A model generated the notes under the pieces. That model was not told the DNA's origin and searched no databases. It saw only the letters and a program-made list of their open reading frames with translations. Source: Algivirga pacifica (GTDB taxonomy: Bacteria; Bacteroidota; Bacteroidia; Cytophagales; Flammeovirgaceae). Taken from it: a DNA stretch of 64,000 nt. Shown piece by piece: positions 7,873-17,991 of the stretch; position 1 is the first letter of the stretch; each line of letters opens with the position of its first letter. The translations under genes and the position numbers were made by a program. The stretch is taken from positions 1 to 64,000 of the forward strand of contig NZ_BAABJX010000007.1 in the NCBI RefSeq assembly GCF_039543525.1, in the 5' to 3' direction.

Positions 7873-8082
7873 TATCGGTTATCGGTTATCGGTTATCGGT
7901 TATCGGTTATCGGTTATCGGTTATCGGTTATCGGTTATCGGTTATCGGTTATCGGTTATCGGTTATCGGTTATCGGTTATCGGTTATCGGTTATCGGTTA
8001 AGAAAATTATTTTAACCATAAACAATAGACAACAGCCCATCAATGTTTTTAAACGATAAGCGATAACCGATAACCGATAAAC
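7873..8082. repeat. Heptanucleotide array (TATCGGT)18 with short inverted partner
   Basis: Positions 7873-7998 are 18 perfect tandem copies of TATCGGT. After a 55-bp AT-rich spacer, 8054-8082 reads as the reverse complement of the array unit (two ATAACCG units plus GATAAGCG and GATAAAC flanks). The whole is a foldback element with one expanded arm. Single-arm or balanced relatives occur at 9564-9591, 18039-18090, 23831-23870 and 61828-61875. Confidence 0.9.
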
Positions 8083-8647
8083 ATTCTTTTCAAACGACAA
8101 GTAATAACCGGTAAACGACCTCCGTGATCACCGCTTACCTCTGTTCCAATAAGAAATAAGGAAAATGGCTCTATCCTAGGGGTGAGTAGGAAGAGAAATG
8201 TGACTATACAGGGTCACTGTATTAGTATAAAAAAGGGAAAAGTTAGAGAAGCTCCACTTCTTCTGTTTCCAAGCGACAATTACGTTTTTTTTCAATGATT
8301 GCCTTTAATTAATAACGATCGATAAATAACTGAATACCCTACACTTACAGGGTTTTATCTAAGCTGTTTTTGGTCAACGAGCTTTTACCGTTTTTCCGGG
8401 CGAAAGGTAGATTAAAATTGAATAGAAACAATACTTTTAAAAAATATTTTTTTTAAGAATTGGGAGATTTTTTTTCTACCAAAAAAACACACCTGATTGA
8501 GGCACTGTCTACCCTTTGTCCCCACCCAAATCTACGGAGTCCGCTTCCCTCTTTTTATCTTTGTGTCACAACGATTTACATCACCTCTGTGGCATTACTC
8601 GATTACATTATCACTCTCTAGCGAAACTAAATCAAAACCCGACATCT
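8083..8647. other. Intergenic region upstream of the porP/adhesin pair
   Basis: No gene is seen in this stretch. It is AT-rich, with a T-run at 8449-8476 and a short GTGACTATACAGGGTCAC hairpin near 8199-8216. The only recognisable signal is the -7-type promoter element at 8556-8563. Confidence 0.4.
8556..8563 (+). promoter_or_regulatory. Bacteroidota -7 promoter element TATCTTTG
   Basis: TATCTTTG matches TAnnTTTG, the -7 element used by the Bacteroidota primary sigma factor. It lies 85 nt upstream of the PorP/SprF start codon. No well-spaced -33 TTTG is present. Confidence 0.45.
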
Positions 8648-9514
8648 ATGCGGTTATATTTTCTTATTGGCCTTTTCATACCTCTTATCACCCTATGGAG
8701 TACTTCTAGTCAGGCACAGCAACTAGACGACTCTTATTTTTATACCCAAAATATTTTTTTGATTAACAGTGCATCACTTCCTGAAAAAGAAGGTATTCAA
8801 AGCAATGTTTTCGGACAATATGTACAGATGCAAGATGATGGAATTCCTGCACAGCAGATTGGAGCAGCAGGGCAAATGCGTTTCAAGAACTATGCAGTGG
8901 GAGGAAGGGTCTTACATCAGGAAAGGGGATTGTTAAGTCGTTCCAGAATTAATATCGCCTACACACAACACATTCCTTTCAACAAGAATATTTCTCTTCA
9001 ACTAGGGGTATCCACAGGAATCAAGTTGGACCTATTAGGTGTATCCCTTATTTCTGACCAATATATTGTAGATCTAAATGACCCACTCTTTGACATCAAT
9101 AATCAAGATAGGGTCCGTTTTACTGCAGAGTTTGGAGCTAGCTTACAGCTCTATGACTGGACCTTTGGCGTCTCTGCTCCAGAACTATACGGGTATGGGT
9201 ACGAGTACTTCCAATTACTTAACATACATATCAGCAAACGTATTCAATTGGCCGATAAAAGCACTTTAACTCCTCTCCTCATTGTAAATACTCATTCCGA
9301 TACAGCACCAATTATAGATATCAGTACACGCTGGAACTGGAGAGAACTTTTATGGGTATCTACTGGATATCGTAGCACTCAAAAAATTACATTATCTACT
9401 GGTTTTCAGTTAAATAATTTTGGTTTTGGATATGCTTATGCCCACGACCTAGGCGTGCTTAAAAAGTTTGAAAGTCAGCAACATGAGCTTTTACTGACCT
9501 TCTCTATTCACTAG
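8648..9514 (+). CDS. PorP/SprF family T9SS-associated membrane protein
   Basis: A 288-residue protein started at MRLYFLIGLF (8648), which gives a signal peptide ending ...SSQAQQ; the longer upstream reading has no signal peptide. The protein resembles PorP/SprF outer-membrane proteins: an N-terminal YFYTQNIFLINSAS segment (a variant of the usual NPAYAG region), repeated amphipathic beta strands (for example GAAGQMRFKNYAVGGRVL and NNFGFGYAYAHDL) and a final strand HELLLTFSIH. SprF-like proteins are needed for secretion or surface anchoring of SprB-type adhesins, and the gene directly precedes a giant adhesin with a type B T9SS tail (148-bp gap, same strand), exactly the usual pair. It likely works in the outer membrane as the partner of that adhesin. 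Confidence 0.85.
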   Translation: MRLYFLIGLFIPLITLWSTSSQAQQLDDSYFYTQNIFLINSASLPEKEGIQSNVFGQYVQMQDDGIPAQQIGAAGQMRFKNYAVGGRVLHQERGLLSRSRINIAYTQHIPFNKNISLQLGVSTGIKLDLLGVSLISDQYIVDLNDPLFDINNQDRVRFTAEFGASLQLYDWTFGVSAPELYGYGYEYFQLLNIHISKRIQLADKSTLTPLLIVNTHSDTAPIIDISTRWNWRELLWVSTGYRSTQKITLSTGFQLNNFGFGYAYAHDLGVLKKFESQQHELLLTFSIH

Positions 9515-9563
9515 CTATTGAGTATGCAAGTTAATCCTTTCGTTCTATACCAATTTGTATCGG

Positions 9564-9591
9564 GTTTATCGGTTATCGCTTATTGTTTATA
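9564..9591. repeat. Single arm of the TTATCGG repeat family
   Basis: Reads GTTTATCGGTTATCGC then TTATTGTTTATA. It is one unpaired arm of the palindrome seen at 18039-18090, located between the porP-like gene and the adhesin gene. Confidence 0.6.
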
Positions 9592-9662
9592 ATCCATCAC
9601 CTATAAATCATCAACATAAAATTATACGACGGTCTCTATCATAACGACTATAACAAACAATC

Positions 9663-12600
9663 ATGAAGCCTTATTTCCTCATCATATTATTTTGGATATA
9701 CTCCTCTATAACCCTACTTGCCCAAACCCCTAATTGGGAGGTAAACAATAGCGAATTTGACCGCAGCATGAGTATTACTGCCATTTTGCAAACCAGTAAG
9801 AATAAATACTCCAGCGACCCCAATGACATGATTGCTGCTTTTGTAGATGGAGAATGTCGAGGAGTTACCAATATTTCCTCTACCCCCTACACTGATAAAG
9901 GAAATCTTCTGTTTCTTTTGGTGAATGGGCGTTCTTTCCGTGAGCAAGGAGTTACCTTAGCCTACTATGATGCCTCTACTGATCAAGTATCCTATATCAA
10001 TGCCAATGTAGAATTTGTAGATGGTACCCGTCTGGGAACCGTAGACAATCCAGTTATTTTGTCTGCTGGAGCGGTAAACCAGGCACCTACCGCCTTAACC
10101 CTATCCAATACTTCCATTTTAGAAGGGCTTCCTGCCCAGACCCTAATTGGAACCTTTGCTGTAAATGATGATGCTACAGAAGGACATACCTATAGCTTAC
10201 AAGATTCTTCAGTCTTTAGAATTAGTGGAGATCAATTAATCACTCAAGCCCCCCTATATTATGACACCCAAGAAGTGTATTCCATTACAGTTACCGTCGA
10301 TGATGGATTTGGAGGCTTTTTTACTCAGGACTTTAATATAACAGTAGAAGAAGACCCTATGCTTCCGGGTAAAGGGACTCCACTCGCCATAGCTGATACC
10401 ATCGCCACCCATGAAGATACAGCAGTAACATTTTACCCTCTGGACAATGATCAATCAGAAGATGGTGGACTCTGGATTTCAGCCCTTGGTACTCCAGCAA
10501 TAGGAAACGTAACACTCCAAGGAAGTACCGTACTACATTACACCCCATCCAAGGATCTTTATGGGCAAGACAGTATCTATTATGAAGTCACTGATATCGA
10601 TGGTACAGTGGGTAGTTCTTGGATCATTATCAATGTAGCGACAGCTAACGATATTCCTGTTGCTGAAAAAGATTACTATACGACCACTGAGGACCAACCC
10701 ATTTCTTTTGATCCACTAGAAAATGATTATGCAGGAGATGGTGGGTTGGCCTATCAATATATGACTACCCCTATCCTTGGAGAGGCTATATGGAACAACA
10801 ATCAAATCACTTATACACCTTATCCTGACATTCATGGAGTAGACTCCCTAACCTATACAATTGGAGATGCCGATGGAGACTTGCACACCGCCTCGATTAT
10901 CATCACCGTTGAAAGTAGTAATGACCTACCTGTCGCCTCTAATGATACGCTATCAGTTCAAGAAGATGAATCACTATCGTTTTATCCTTTAGATAATGAT
11001 GTCTCTGCAGATGGAGCGCTTCAATTACTCAGCGTTGAACCTAGTTCATTAGGTACTATTTTAATCAATGGAACAGAAGTATCCTTCACTCCTTTCTCCC
11101 ATGTACATGGAAAAGATACGCTTACCTATCATATACAAGATCCTGATGGAGACCTTACTTCTGCCCAAATTTATTTAACCGTAAGTGCCGTCAATGATGT
11201 CGTGCAAGGCTATAATGACAGCTATATCCTATTAAGTAACCTAACCTCAGTACTAACCCCTTTAGTCAATGACAGTATCCCCGATGGAGGAGGTATGCTC
11301 AAGGAGGTATCTACAGGTAGCTACGGAACGGCAGTACTATTGGATGCACAACATATACAATATACTCCTTCTCCTGATTTTATAGGAAAAGATACCTTAA
11401 CCTACTCCCTTTCAGACGTAGATGGAGATCAGGATAATGCCTTTATCTTTATTGAAGTGAAAGTCAATAAAGATGTTCCTTTCTTAAGGGAGGATCAGTT
11501 TACCCTTGCAGAGGAGCAAACGATGGATTTGGATGTATTGGATAATGATTATATCAATGACCTTTCTTCTATTGGTATCGGCTTTACTGATCCACTTTAT
11601 GGGACTTTGACATGGAATGCTATAGCCTATAGCTTTCAGTATACTCCTAACCCTGACTTCTATGGAAATGATCATTTTTCCTATTGGGTGACGGATGCTG
11701 CAGGAAATAGCGACAGCAGTAATGTACAGCTTAGCATTACTTCTGTGAATGATGGTGTAACCGCCACCGGAGAATACGTATTGCTTAATGAGGATGAGTC
11801 CATTCAAGTTGATCTACTCAGTAATGATTATGCTGGTGATGGAGGGCTACAATTACTCTATCATGGACGTCCATTACACGGAACTACCTTATTGGAAGGA
11901 AATATAGTGCATTATACTCCCTTTCCGGATTTTAATGGAAAAGATAGCCTTTCGTACCAATTGGGCGATATAGATGGAGATACCGCTACTGCTTATGTCA
12001 TTTTTGAAGTGCTTCCAGCAAATGATCCTCTACAAGCCTTCAATGACACCATTGCACTAATAGAAGATCAAGCCGTTACGATAGTCCCTATCCAAAATGA
12101 TATTCATGTTGATGGACCTATTCGTCTAATCGACTTTACTTTTCCGCAATATGGAAGCTTAATCCAAGTAGATGACTCGACCCTAAGGTATACCCCTTTT
12201 CCCCACCTCTATGGAACGGATGGTTTTGATTACACCATTCTGGAAGAAGATGGTAGTACCGCAACAGCTAACGTTATCCTTTTGATTGAAGCAGATGATG
12301 ACGAAGTGATTGCCCAAAACGATCATTATACACCATTAGAAGATAGTGTGTACCTCTTTTTACCCTTACAAAATGATACCTATGTAGATGGTGGTGGACA
12401 TATTGCGGCTATTAGTTCCTCTATAAAAGGGAATATCCTATTGGAGGATGATACCCTTATACGTTATTTCCCTAACGATGATTTTGATGGGTATGATACG
12501 CTAACCTATACCTTGAGTGATCAGGATGGGAGCACTGCACAAGCCTCTATTTTTCTGGAAGTACCCCAAGCCCCTCTTCCTGAACCTATCACCTCCATTA

Positions 12601-15600
12601 CCTTATTGGATGATTCTATTTCCCTACAAGAAGATGAAGTTGCTGTGATCTTACCTGTCTTGAGCAATGATACCCTCTTAAATGTAGCTGCATATACGGT
12701 TAATTACAGCACTCCTGCGCATGGACAGCTGCAGTGGGATACTCAAAAACAATATTTCAAATATAGTCCCGTGTCCAATTATCACGGAAGTGATGCCTTT
12801 GCTTATTGGCTAGTTTCCAGCGATGGAGTACGTGATACGGCAGAAGTAACCCTTCACGTTGCTGCCATTAATGATGTTGTCATTGCTAAAGGAGAGCAAT
12901 TTATTCTTACCGAAGATGATTCCATCTCTTTCGTACCTTTATCCAATGATCTTGCGGCCGATGGCGGTTTAGCACTTACCATGATGCATTCTCCTTTGCA
13001 TGGTCAACTACAACAAAAAGATGATACTTTACTCACCTATATCCCTAACCCGCACTTTTATGGGTTAGACTCCATGATCTATACGGTGAGTGATCAAGAT
13101 GGGGATAAAGCACAAGCCACCGCCTTATTCACTGTGACTGCCACCAATGATTTGGTTTATGCACAAGATGACTCGGTAGTGTTGGAAGAAGATAAAAGTG
13201 TTTCCATTCACATTCTTAAAAATGATCTTGCTCCTGATGGAGGAATCACGATCGATCAATTCGACCTTCCTTATCATGGAACATTGACACTCAATGGAGA
13301 CAGCGCAATCCTATATACTCCTTACAAAAATTACTATGGAGAAGACATGTTCTCTTATATTGTAAAAGACAATAATGGTGATAAAGACACGGCTGATGTC
13401 TTTATTCAGGTATTACCTATCAATGATCCTATTGTGACAATGGATGATCTCCTTACACTCCATCAAGGAGACTCTGTAGTGATTTTCCCTCTGCTTAATG
13501 ACAGTATCCCTGATGGAGGAGAAACACTGCTGTCTGTTAGTACAAACAATAGCGAAAACAAAACTGCTTTACTGGATGAATATAGCCTTTACTATAAAGC
13601 CAACAGTGCTACAATCACAAAGGATACCCTAACCTATACTGTAAAGGATACTGATGGCAATGAAGCAACGGGAAATATATTTATCACGATTACGCTAGAC
13701 TCAATAGTAACGCCTCCGGTAGAAGAAGTTGATACACTTCAACTTCACGATGATACTTATACGCTTCAAGAGTATACCTTTTCTACCTTAGACGTTCTCA
13801 GCAATGACACAGTATCCTCTAGTTCACCTTGGGATATCTCTTTCACAACTCCTACAAACGGTACTTTACGATGGAGTCCTGACGAAGCTAACTTCCTATA
13901 TAGAGGAACAGAAGGCTTTTCCGGAACTGACACCTTTCTTTACAGCATTACACTTGCTAATGGAACTAAAGATACGGCGAATGTAAGCATCACAGTGCAA
14001 GCGATTAATCACCCTGTTGTTACTTCTGATACCAAGCGATACTTATGGGAAGACCAAGGGGATACCATAAACCTTAATGCTTACCTCTATGCGCCAGATG
14101 GCCCTGCCGAAATTCTAATCATTTCAGAGCCTTCCCATGGACAAGCTTACATATTCCAAGACTCTCTATTACGTTATACACCAAACAATAACTATTATGG
14201 AAATGACATCTTGCAATATACTGTCAAGGACCCACAAGGAGACTTGGATACTGCTACCATTCAGTATACTATCTATGATACGGATGATCCCGTATATGCC
14301 GTTAACGATCAAGATACTTTGAACGAGGATCAATCCATTACTTTATTGCCTACACAAAATGATGTTCATGTTGATGGACCTATTCGTTTGATCGATTTTT
14401 CTTTCCCTCAATATGGACGTCTAGTGCAAATGGATGATACAACGCTGCAGTACACCCCTTTTGCTGATATATATGGGACGGACCAATTTAACTATACCAT
14501 TCTAGAAGAAGATGGAAGTACTGCTAATGCTAGTGTTACACTTGTGATCAAAGCAACAAACGATGAGGTCATCGCCCAAAATGACTACTATACACTAATG
14601 GAGGATAGTGCATATACCTTCTTACCGCTAAAAAATGATATCTTCCCAGATGGAGGTGGGCATATTTCAGCCATTAGCTCTTCTGTAAAAGGAAACATAC
14701 GTATTGAGAGTGATACCCTTGTATATTACCAACCTACATCTTCTTTTGACGGATACGATACATTGACCTATACCTTGAGTGATCAGGATGGAAGTACAGG
14801 ACAGGCTATTATTTATCTGGAAATCTCTTCGGATTCTATTCCTGATCCTATAACCTCCATTACTTTAGTTGATGATATTATTCCCTTACAAGAAGATGAT
14901 ATTGCCGTTGTATTACCTGTCTTGAGCAATGATACCCTCTTAAATGTAGCTACATATACGGTTGATTATAGCACTCCTGCTCATGGACAGCTACAGTGGG
15001 ATACTCAAAACCAATACTTCCGATATACTCCGGTCTCCAACTACTATGGAGAGGATTTCTTTACCTATTTCATTACTTCAAATGATGGTGTCCGTGATAG
15101 CAGTACCGTAACCCTTCAGATTTCAGCAATGAACGATATGGTCATTGCTAAAGGAGAACAACTTCTTCTTCAAGAAGATGGTGCTATTACTTTCTCTCCA
15201 TTATCCAATGATTTTGCAGCAGACGGAGGGTTAATAGTAACCGCTTTTAGTAGCCCTATAAATGGCCGTTTAGAACAACTAAACGACTCTTTACTGACCT
15301 ATGTCCCTAACCCTCATTTCTACGGACAGGATTCTATCACCTATACGGTGAGTGATCAAGATGGAGATGAAGCACAAGCCACCGCCTCATTCACTGTGAC
15401 TGCCACCAATGATTTGGTTTATGCAGAAGATGACTCGGTAGTGTTGGAGGAAGATAAAAGTGTTTCCATTCACATTCTTAAAAATGATCTTGCTCCTGAT
15501 GGGGGACTTATGATCGATCAATTCGACCTTCCTTATCATGGTACATTGACGATGAATGGAGACAGTATTATTCAGTATACTCCTTACCGAAATTACTATG

Positions 15601-17957
15601 GAGAAGATACTTTCTCTTATACCGCAAAAGACCGTAATGGTGACAAAGATACCGCTACCATATTTATTCAAGTACTTCCTGTCAATGATCCTATTGTGAC
15701 AATGGATGATCTCCTTACACTCCATCAAGGAGACTCTGTAGTGATTTTTCCTCTGCTCAATGACAGTATCCCTGATGGAGGAGAAACACTGCTGTCTGTT
15801 AGTACAAACAATAGCGAAAACAAAGCTGCTTTACTGGATGAATATAGCCTTTACTATAAAGCCAACAGTACTACAATCACCAAAGATACCCTAACCTACA
15901 CTGTAAAGGATACTGATGGCAGTGAAGCAATAGGCAATATATTCATTACTATTACCACCGACTCAATCGTCAATCCTCCGGTAGAAAAAATCGACACCCC
16001 TGAGCTCAAGGATGACTCCTTTGTTCTACAGGAACATACCTTAGCGATCTTGGAGGTTATAAATAATGATGCAATACCTTCCAATATGCCATGGAGTATC
16101 TCTTTCACATCTCCTACAAATGGCACCCTAAGGTGGAATCCTGATGAGGCTTACTTCCTATATAAAGGAGCAGAAGGTTTTTCCGGCATAGATACGTTCC
16201 TTTATACCGTTAGTCTTGCCAATGGAATGAAAGATACAGCAAGTGTTTCCATCACGGTAAAAGCAATCAATTATCCGGTTATTGCATCCGATGCTACACG
16301 ATATTTATGGGAAGATCAAAGGGATACCCTAAACCTTCTTCCATATATCTATGCCATAGACGGAGTACATGAGATCAGTATCATTTCTGCCCCTAACCAT
16401 GGACAGGCATATGTATTTCAAGATTCCCTATTGCGTTACACTCCAGACAATCACTATTATGGAGAAGACCTCTTGATCTATTCTGTCATAGATCCCCAGG
16501 GAGACATAGACACCGCTACTATACAGTATACCATTTATGGTACGGATGATCCGGTATATGCCATCAACGATAAAGATACCCTCAAGGAAGATCAACCTCA
16601 TTTGCTCTATCCTTTAGTAAATGATATCGGTGTAGATCATGGCCTGTACCTTCTCCCTAACCCACAAGCCCTTCATGGTCATATAGAAGTACAAAATGAC
16701 AGCACCTTATATTATCTGCCATCCACCAATTTCAATGGTAGTGATCAAGTTCTATACTATATCGCAGATCAGGATGGAGATCGAGACAGTGCTTATATAT
16801 GGCTAGAGATTTTACCGGTAAATGATGGTATTATCACTAACCCTGATTCTGCTATTGTAGAATACCTGCAAAGCATTCAACTCACACCATTGGTTAATGA
16901 CCTTATTCCTGACGGAGGGGGAAGACTTAACAGTGTTGAATCGTTATATGGAGAAGCCACACTATTGGATAACCAAACGCTGTACTATTATGCCAATGGT
17001 ACATTCACAGGAGAAGATACCCTTACCTATACGGTAGAGGATTATGATGGAAGTACCGCTACAGGAAGTATTTACCTTAAGATTTATCAAGAAGACACTC
17101 CTGAAGAGCCTTTGGATACACTGTTTCAGGCCCGTGATGATCATTTCTCCTTACTGGAAGACCAAGGAGAAGTATGGATGGAGATCATCAGTAACGATAC
17201 GATGAATATCCCATTAAAGCAGATTCGTATAATTACTCCCCCTGCTCACGGTAAAGCAATCATTCTAGAAGATCAACTCCGTTATGCCTCTGATGCGGAC
17301 TATTACGGAAAAGACAGCTTGGAATATCTATTGATGAGTGATGACAAAAAAGAAAGTAATGCATGGGTTTACATCGATATCGCTTCTGTTAATGATCCAT
17401 TAGAAGTCGTCGATGACTACCTCACCGTAAAACAAGAAAAAAGTGTCTCTTTTGATCCTCTGAAGAATGACATTATAGAAGATGGTCTTTACGATATATT
17501 CATTAGTAGAAACCCAACCAACGGGGTATTCTATTGGAATGACAAGGATGAAATAGAGTATACTCCTCTCACCGGTTTTGCAGGAGAGGATAGTCTGGAA
17601 TATACCGTAGAGGATATGGATGGTAGTCTTGGAGTAGGAATGGTGTATATTACCGTAGAGGAAAAAGGCAATAAGAAGAATGTAGCTTCCTCTCTGGTCC
17701 TTACCCCTGATGACAATAACATCAACGACTTCTTGCTGATTAGCAAAGAAGGTGAGCTCCTAGTCGATGAATATGACCTTTACGTCTACAATGCAAGAGG
17801 GCAAGAAGTCTTCTCCGTAAAAAACTACGACGGGAAATGGGATGGAAAGCACAATGGGAAGTACCTATCCAATGGTGTCTACTTTTATATATTGGTAGGG
17901 GAAGAAGAAGAGATTAAGGGGTCTTTTTATATTAAGCAGAACCAAGGAAAGAATTAA
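9663..17957 (+). CDS. Giant SprB-like adhesin, cadherin-like repeats, T9SS type B sorting tail
   Basis: A 2764-residue protein. It has a signal peptide (residues 1-20), then an unnamed domain (24-134: NWEVNNSEFDRSMSITA, AAFVDGECRGV, YYDAS, GTVDNPVIL). A cadherin-type domain follows (about 138-232, SNTSILEGLPAQTLIGTF). Next come 26 modules of 85-100 residues of the bacterial Ig/cadherin-like kind (pattern xED-xx-xFxPLxND-xxDGG ... YTPxxxxxGxDxxxYxVxDxDGD). The C-terminal 90 residues (VLTPDDNNINDF ... YNARGQEVF ... WDGKHNGKYLSNGVYFYIL) are the gliding-motility-associated type B sorting domain. The DxDGD motifs suggest calcium binding. The protein is likely exported by T9SS to the surface with help of the adjacent PorP/SprF protein and used in adhesion or gliding. 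Modules 7-14 are duplicated as 15-22. Confidence 0.92.
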   Translation: MKPYFLIILFWIYSSITLLAQTPNWEVNNSEFDRSMSITAILQTSKNKYSSDPNDMIAAFVDGECRGVTNISSTPYTDKGNLLFLLVNGRSFREQGVTLAYYDASTDQVSYINANVEFVDGTRLGTVDNPVILSAGAVNQAPTALTLSNTSILEGLPAQTLIGTFAVNDDATEGHTYSLQDSSVFRISGDQLITQAPLYYDTQEVYSITVTVDDGFGGFFTQDFNITVEEDPMLPGKGTPLAIADTIATHEDTAVTFYPLDNDQSEDGGLWISALGTPAIGNVTLQGSTVLHYTPSKDLYGQDSIYYEVTDIDGTVGSSWIIINVATANDIPVAEKDYYTTTEDQPISFDPLENDYAGDGGLAYQYMTTPILGEAIWNNNQITYTPYPDIHGVDSLTYTIGDADGDLHTASIIITVESSNDLPVASNDTLSVQEDESLSFYPLDNDVSADGALQLLSVEPSSLGTILINGTEVSFTPFSHVHGKDTLTYHIQDPDGDLTSAQIYLTVSAVNDVVQGYNDSYILLSNLTSVLTPLVNDSIPDGGGMLKEVSTGSYGTAVLLDAQHIQYTPSPDFIGKDTLTYSLSDVDGDQDNAFIFIEVKVNKDVPFLREDQFTLAEEQTMDLDVLDNDYINDLSSIGIGFTDPLYGTLTWNAIAYSFQYTPNPDFYGNDHFSYWVTDAAGNSDSSNVQLSITSVNDGVTATGEYVLLNEDESIQVDLLSNDYAGDGGLQLLYHGRPLHGTTLLEGNIVHYTPFPDFNGKDSLSYQLGDIDGDTATAYVIFEVLPANDPLQAFNDTIALIEDQAVTIVPIQNDIHVDGPIRLIDFTFPQYGSLIQVDDSTLRYTPFPHLYGTDGFDYTILEEDGSTATANVILLIEADDDEVIAQNDHYTPLEDSVYLFLPLQNDTYVDGGGHIAAISSSIKGNILLEDDTLIRYFPNDDFDGYDTLTYTLSDQDGSTAQASIFLEVPQAPLPEPITSITLLDDSISLQEDEVAVILPVLSNDTLLNVAAYTVNYSTPAHGQLQWDTQKQYFKYSPVSNYHGSDAFAYWLVSSDGVRDTAEVTLHVAAINDVVIAKGEQFILTEDDSISFVPLSNDLAADGGLALTMMHSPLHGQLQQKDDTLLTYIPNPHFYGLDSMIYTVSDQDGDKAQATALFTVTATNDLVYAQDDSVVLEEDKSVSIHILKNDLAPDGGITIDQFDLPYHGTLTLNGDSAILYTPYKNYYGEDMFSYIVKDNNGDKDTADVFIQVLPINDPIVTMDDLLTLHQGDSVVIFPLLNDSIPDGGETLLSVSTNNSENKTALLDEYSLYYKANSATITKDTLTYTVKDTDGNEATGNIFITITLDSIVTPPVEEVDTLQLHDDTYTLQEYTFSTLDVLSNDTVSSSSPWDISFTTPTNGTLRWSPDEANFLYRGTEGFSGTDTFLYSITLANGTKDTANVSITVQAINHPVVTSDTKRYLWEDQGDTINLNAYLYAPDGPAEILIISEPSHGQAYIFQDSLLRYTPNNNYYGNDILQYTVKDPQGDLDTATIQYTIYDTDDPVYAVNDQDTLNEDQSITLLPTQNDVHVDGPIRLIDFSFPQYGRLVQMDDTTLQYTPFADIYGTDQFNYTILEEDGSTANASVTLVIKATNDEVIAQNDYYTLMEDSAYTFLPLKNDIFPDGGGHISAISSSVKGNIRIESDTLVYYQPTSSFDGYDTLTYTLSDQDGSTGQAIIYLEISSDSIPDPITSITLVDDIIPLQEDDIAVVLPVLSNDTLLNVATYTVDYSTPAHGQLQWDTQNQYFRYTPVSNYYGEDFFTYFITSNDGVRDSSTVTLQISAMNDMVIAKGEQLLLQEDGAITFSPLSNDFAADGGLIVTAFSSPINGRLEQLNDSLLTYVPNPHFYGQDSITYTVSDQDGDEAQATASFTVTATNDLVYAEDDSVVLEEDKSVSIHILKNDLAPDGGLMIDQFDLPYHGTLTMNGDSIIQYTPYRNYYGEDTFSYTAKDRNGDKDTATIFIQVLPVNDPIVTMDDLLTLHQGDSVVIFPLLNDSIPDGGETLLSVSTNNSENKAALLDEYSLYYKANSTTITKDTLTYTVKDTDGSEAIGNIFITITTDSIVNPPVEKIDTPELKDDSFVLQEHTLAILEVINNDAIPSNMPWSISFTSPTNGTLRWNPDEAYFLYKGAEGFSGIDTFLYTVSLANGMKDTASVSITVKAINYPVIASDATRYLWEDQRDTLNLLPYIYAIDGVHEISIISAPNHGQAYVFQDSLLRYTPDNHYYGEDLLIYSVIDPQGDIDTATIQYTIYGTDDPVYAINDKDTLKEDQPHLLYPLVNDIGVDHGLYLLPNPQALHGHIEVQNDSTLYYLPSTNFNGSDQVLYYIADQDGDRDSAYIWLEILPVNDGIITNPDSAIVEYLQSIQLTPLVNDLIPDGGGRLNSVESLYGEATLLDNQTLYYYANGTFTGEDTLTYTVEDYDGSTATGSIYLKIYQEDTPEEPLDTLFQARDDHFSLLEDQGEVWMEIISNDTMNIPLKQIRIITPPAHGKAIILEDQLRYASDADYYGKDSLEYLLMSDDKKESNAWVYIDIASVNDPLEVVDDYLTVKQEKSVSFDPLKNDIIEDGLYDIFISRNPTNGVFYWNDKDEIEYTPLTGFAGEDSLEYTVEDMDGSLGVGMVYITVEEKGNKKNVASSLVLTPDDNNINDFLLISKEGELLVDEYDLYVYNARGQEVFSVKNYDGKWDGKHNGKYLSNGVYFYILVGEEEEIKGSFYIKQNQGKN
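12030..16553 (+). repeat. Two 2262-bp super-repeats within the adhesin gene
   Basis: Units 12030-14291 and 14292-16553 each encode 754 residues made of eight modules. Corresponding modules pair in order (for example VDGPIRLIDFTFPQYG with VDGPIRLIDFSFPQYG, and VYAQDDSVVLEEDKSV with VYAEDDSVVLEEDKSV). Identity is uneven: about 13140-13660 and 15400-15920 are almost identical in DNA, while other parts have diverged. Confidence 0.85.
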
Positions 17958-17991
17958 ACATTACCCCCTAGCCAATCACTATTGAAATAAA

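Noticed and set aside
7873..7998. CRISPR array
   Set aside because: Units are contiguous 7-mers with no spacers and no cas genes nearby.
7756..8001. Plus-strand frame with repeated LSVIGYR peptide
   Set aside because: It is only the translation of the (TATCGGT)18 array plus the antisense of the PLP gene start; no start signal or family.
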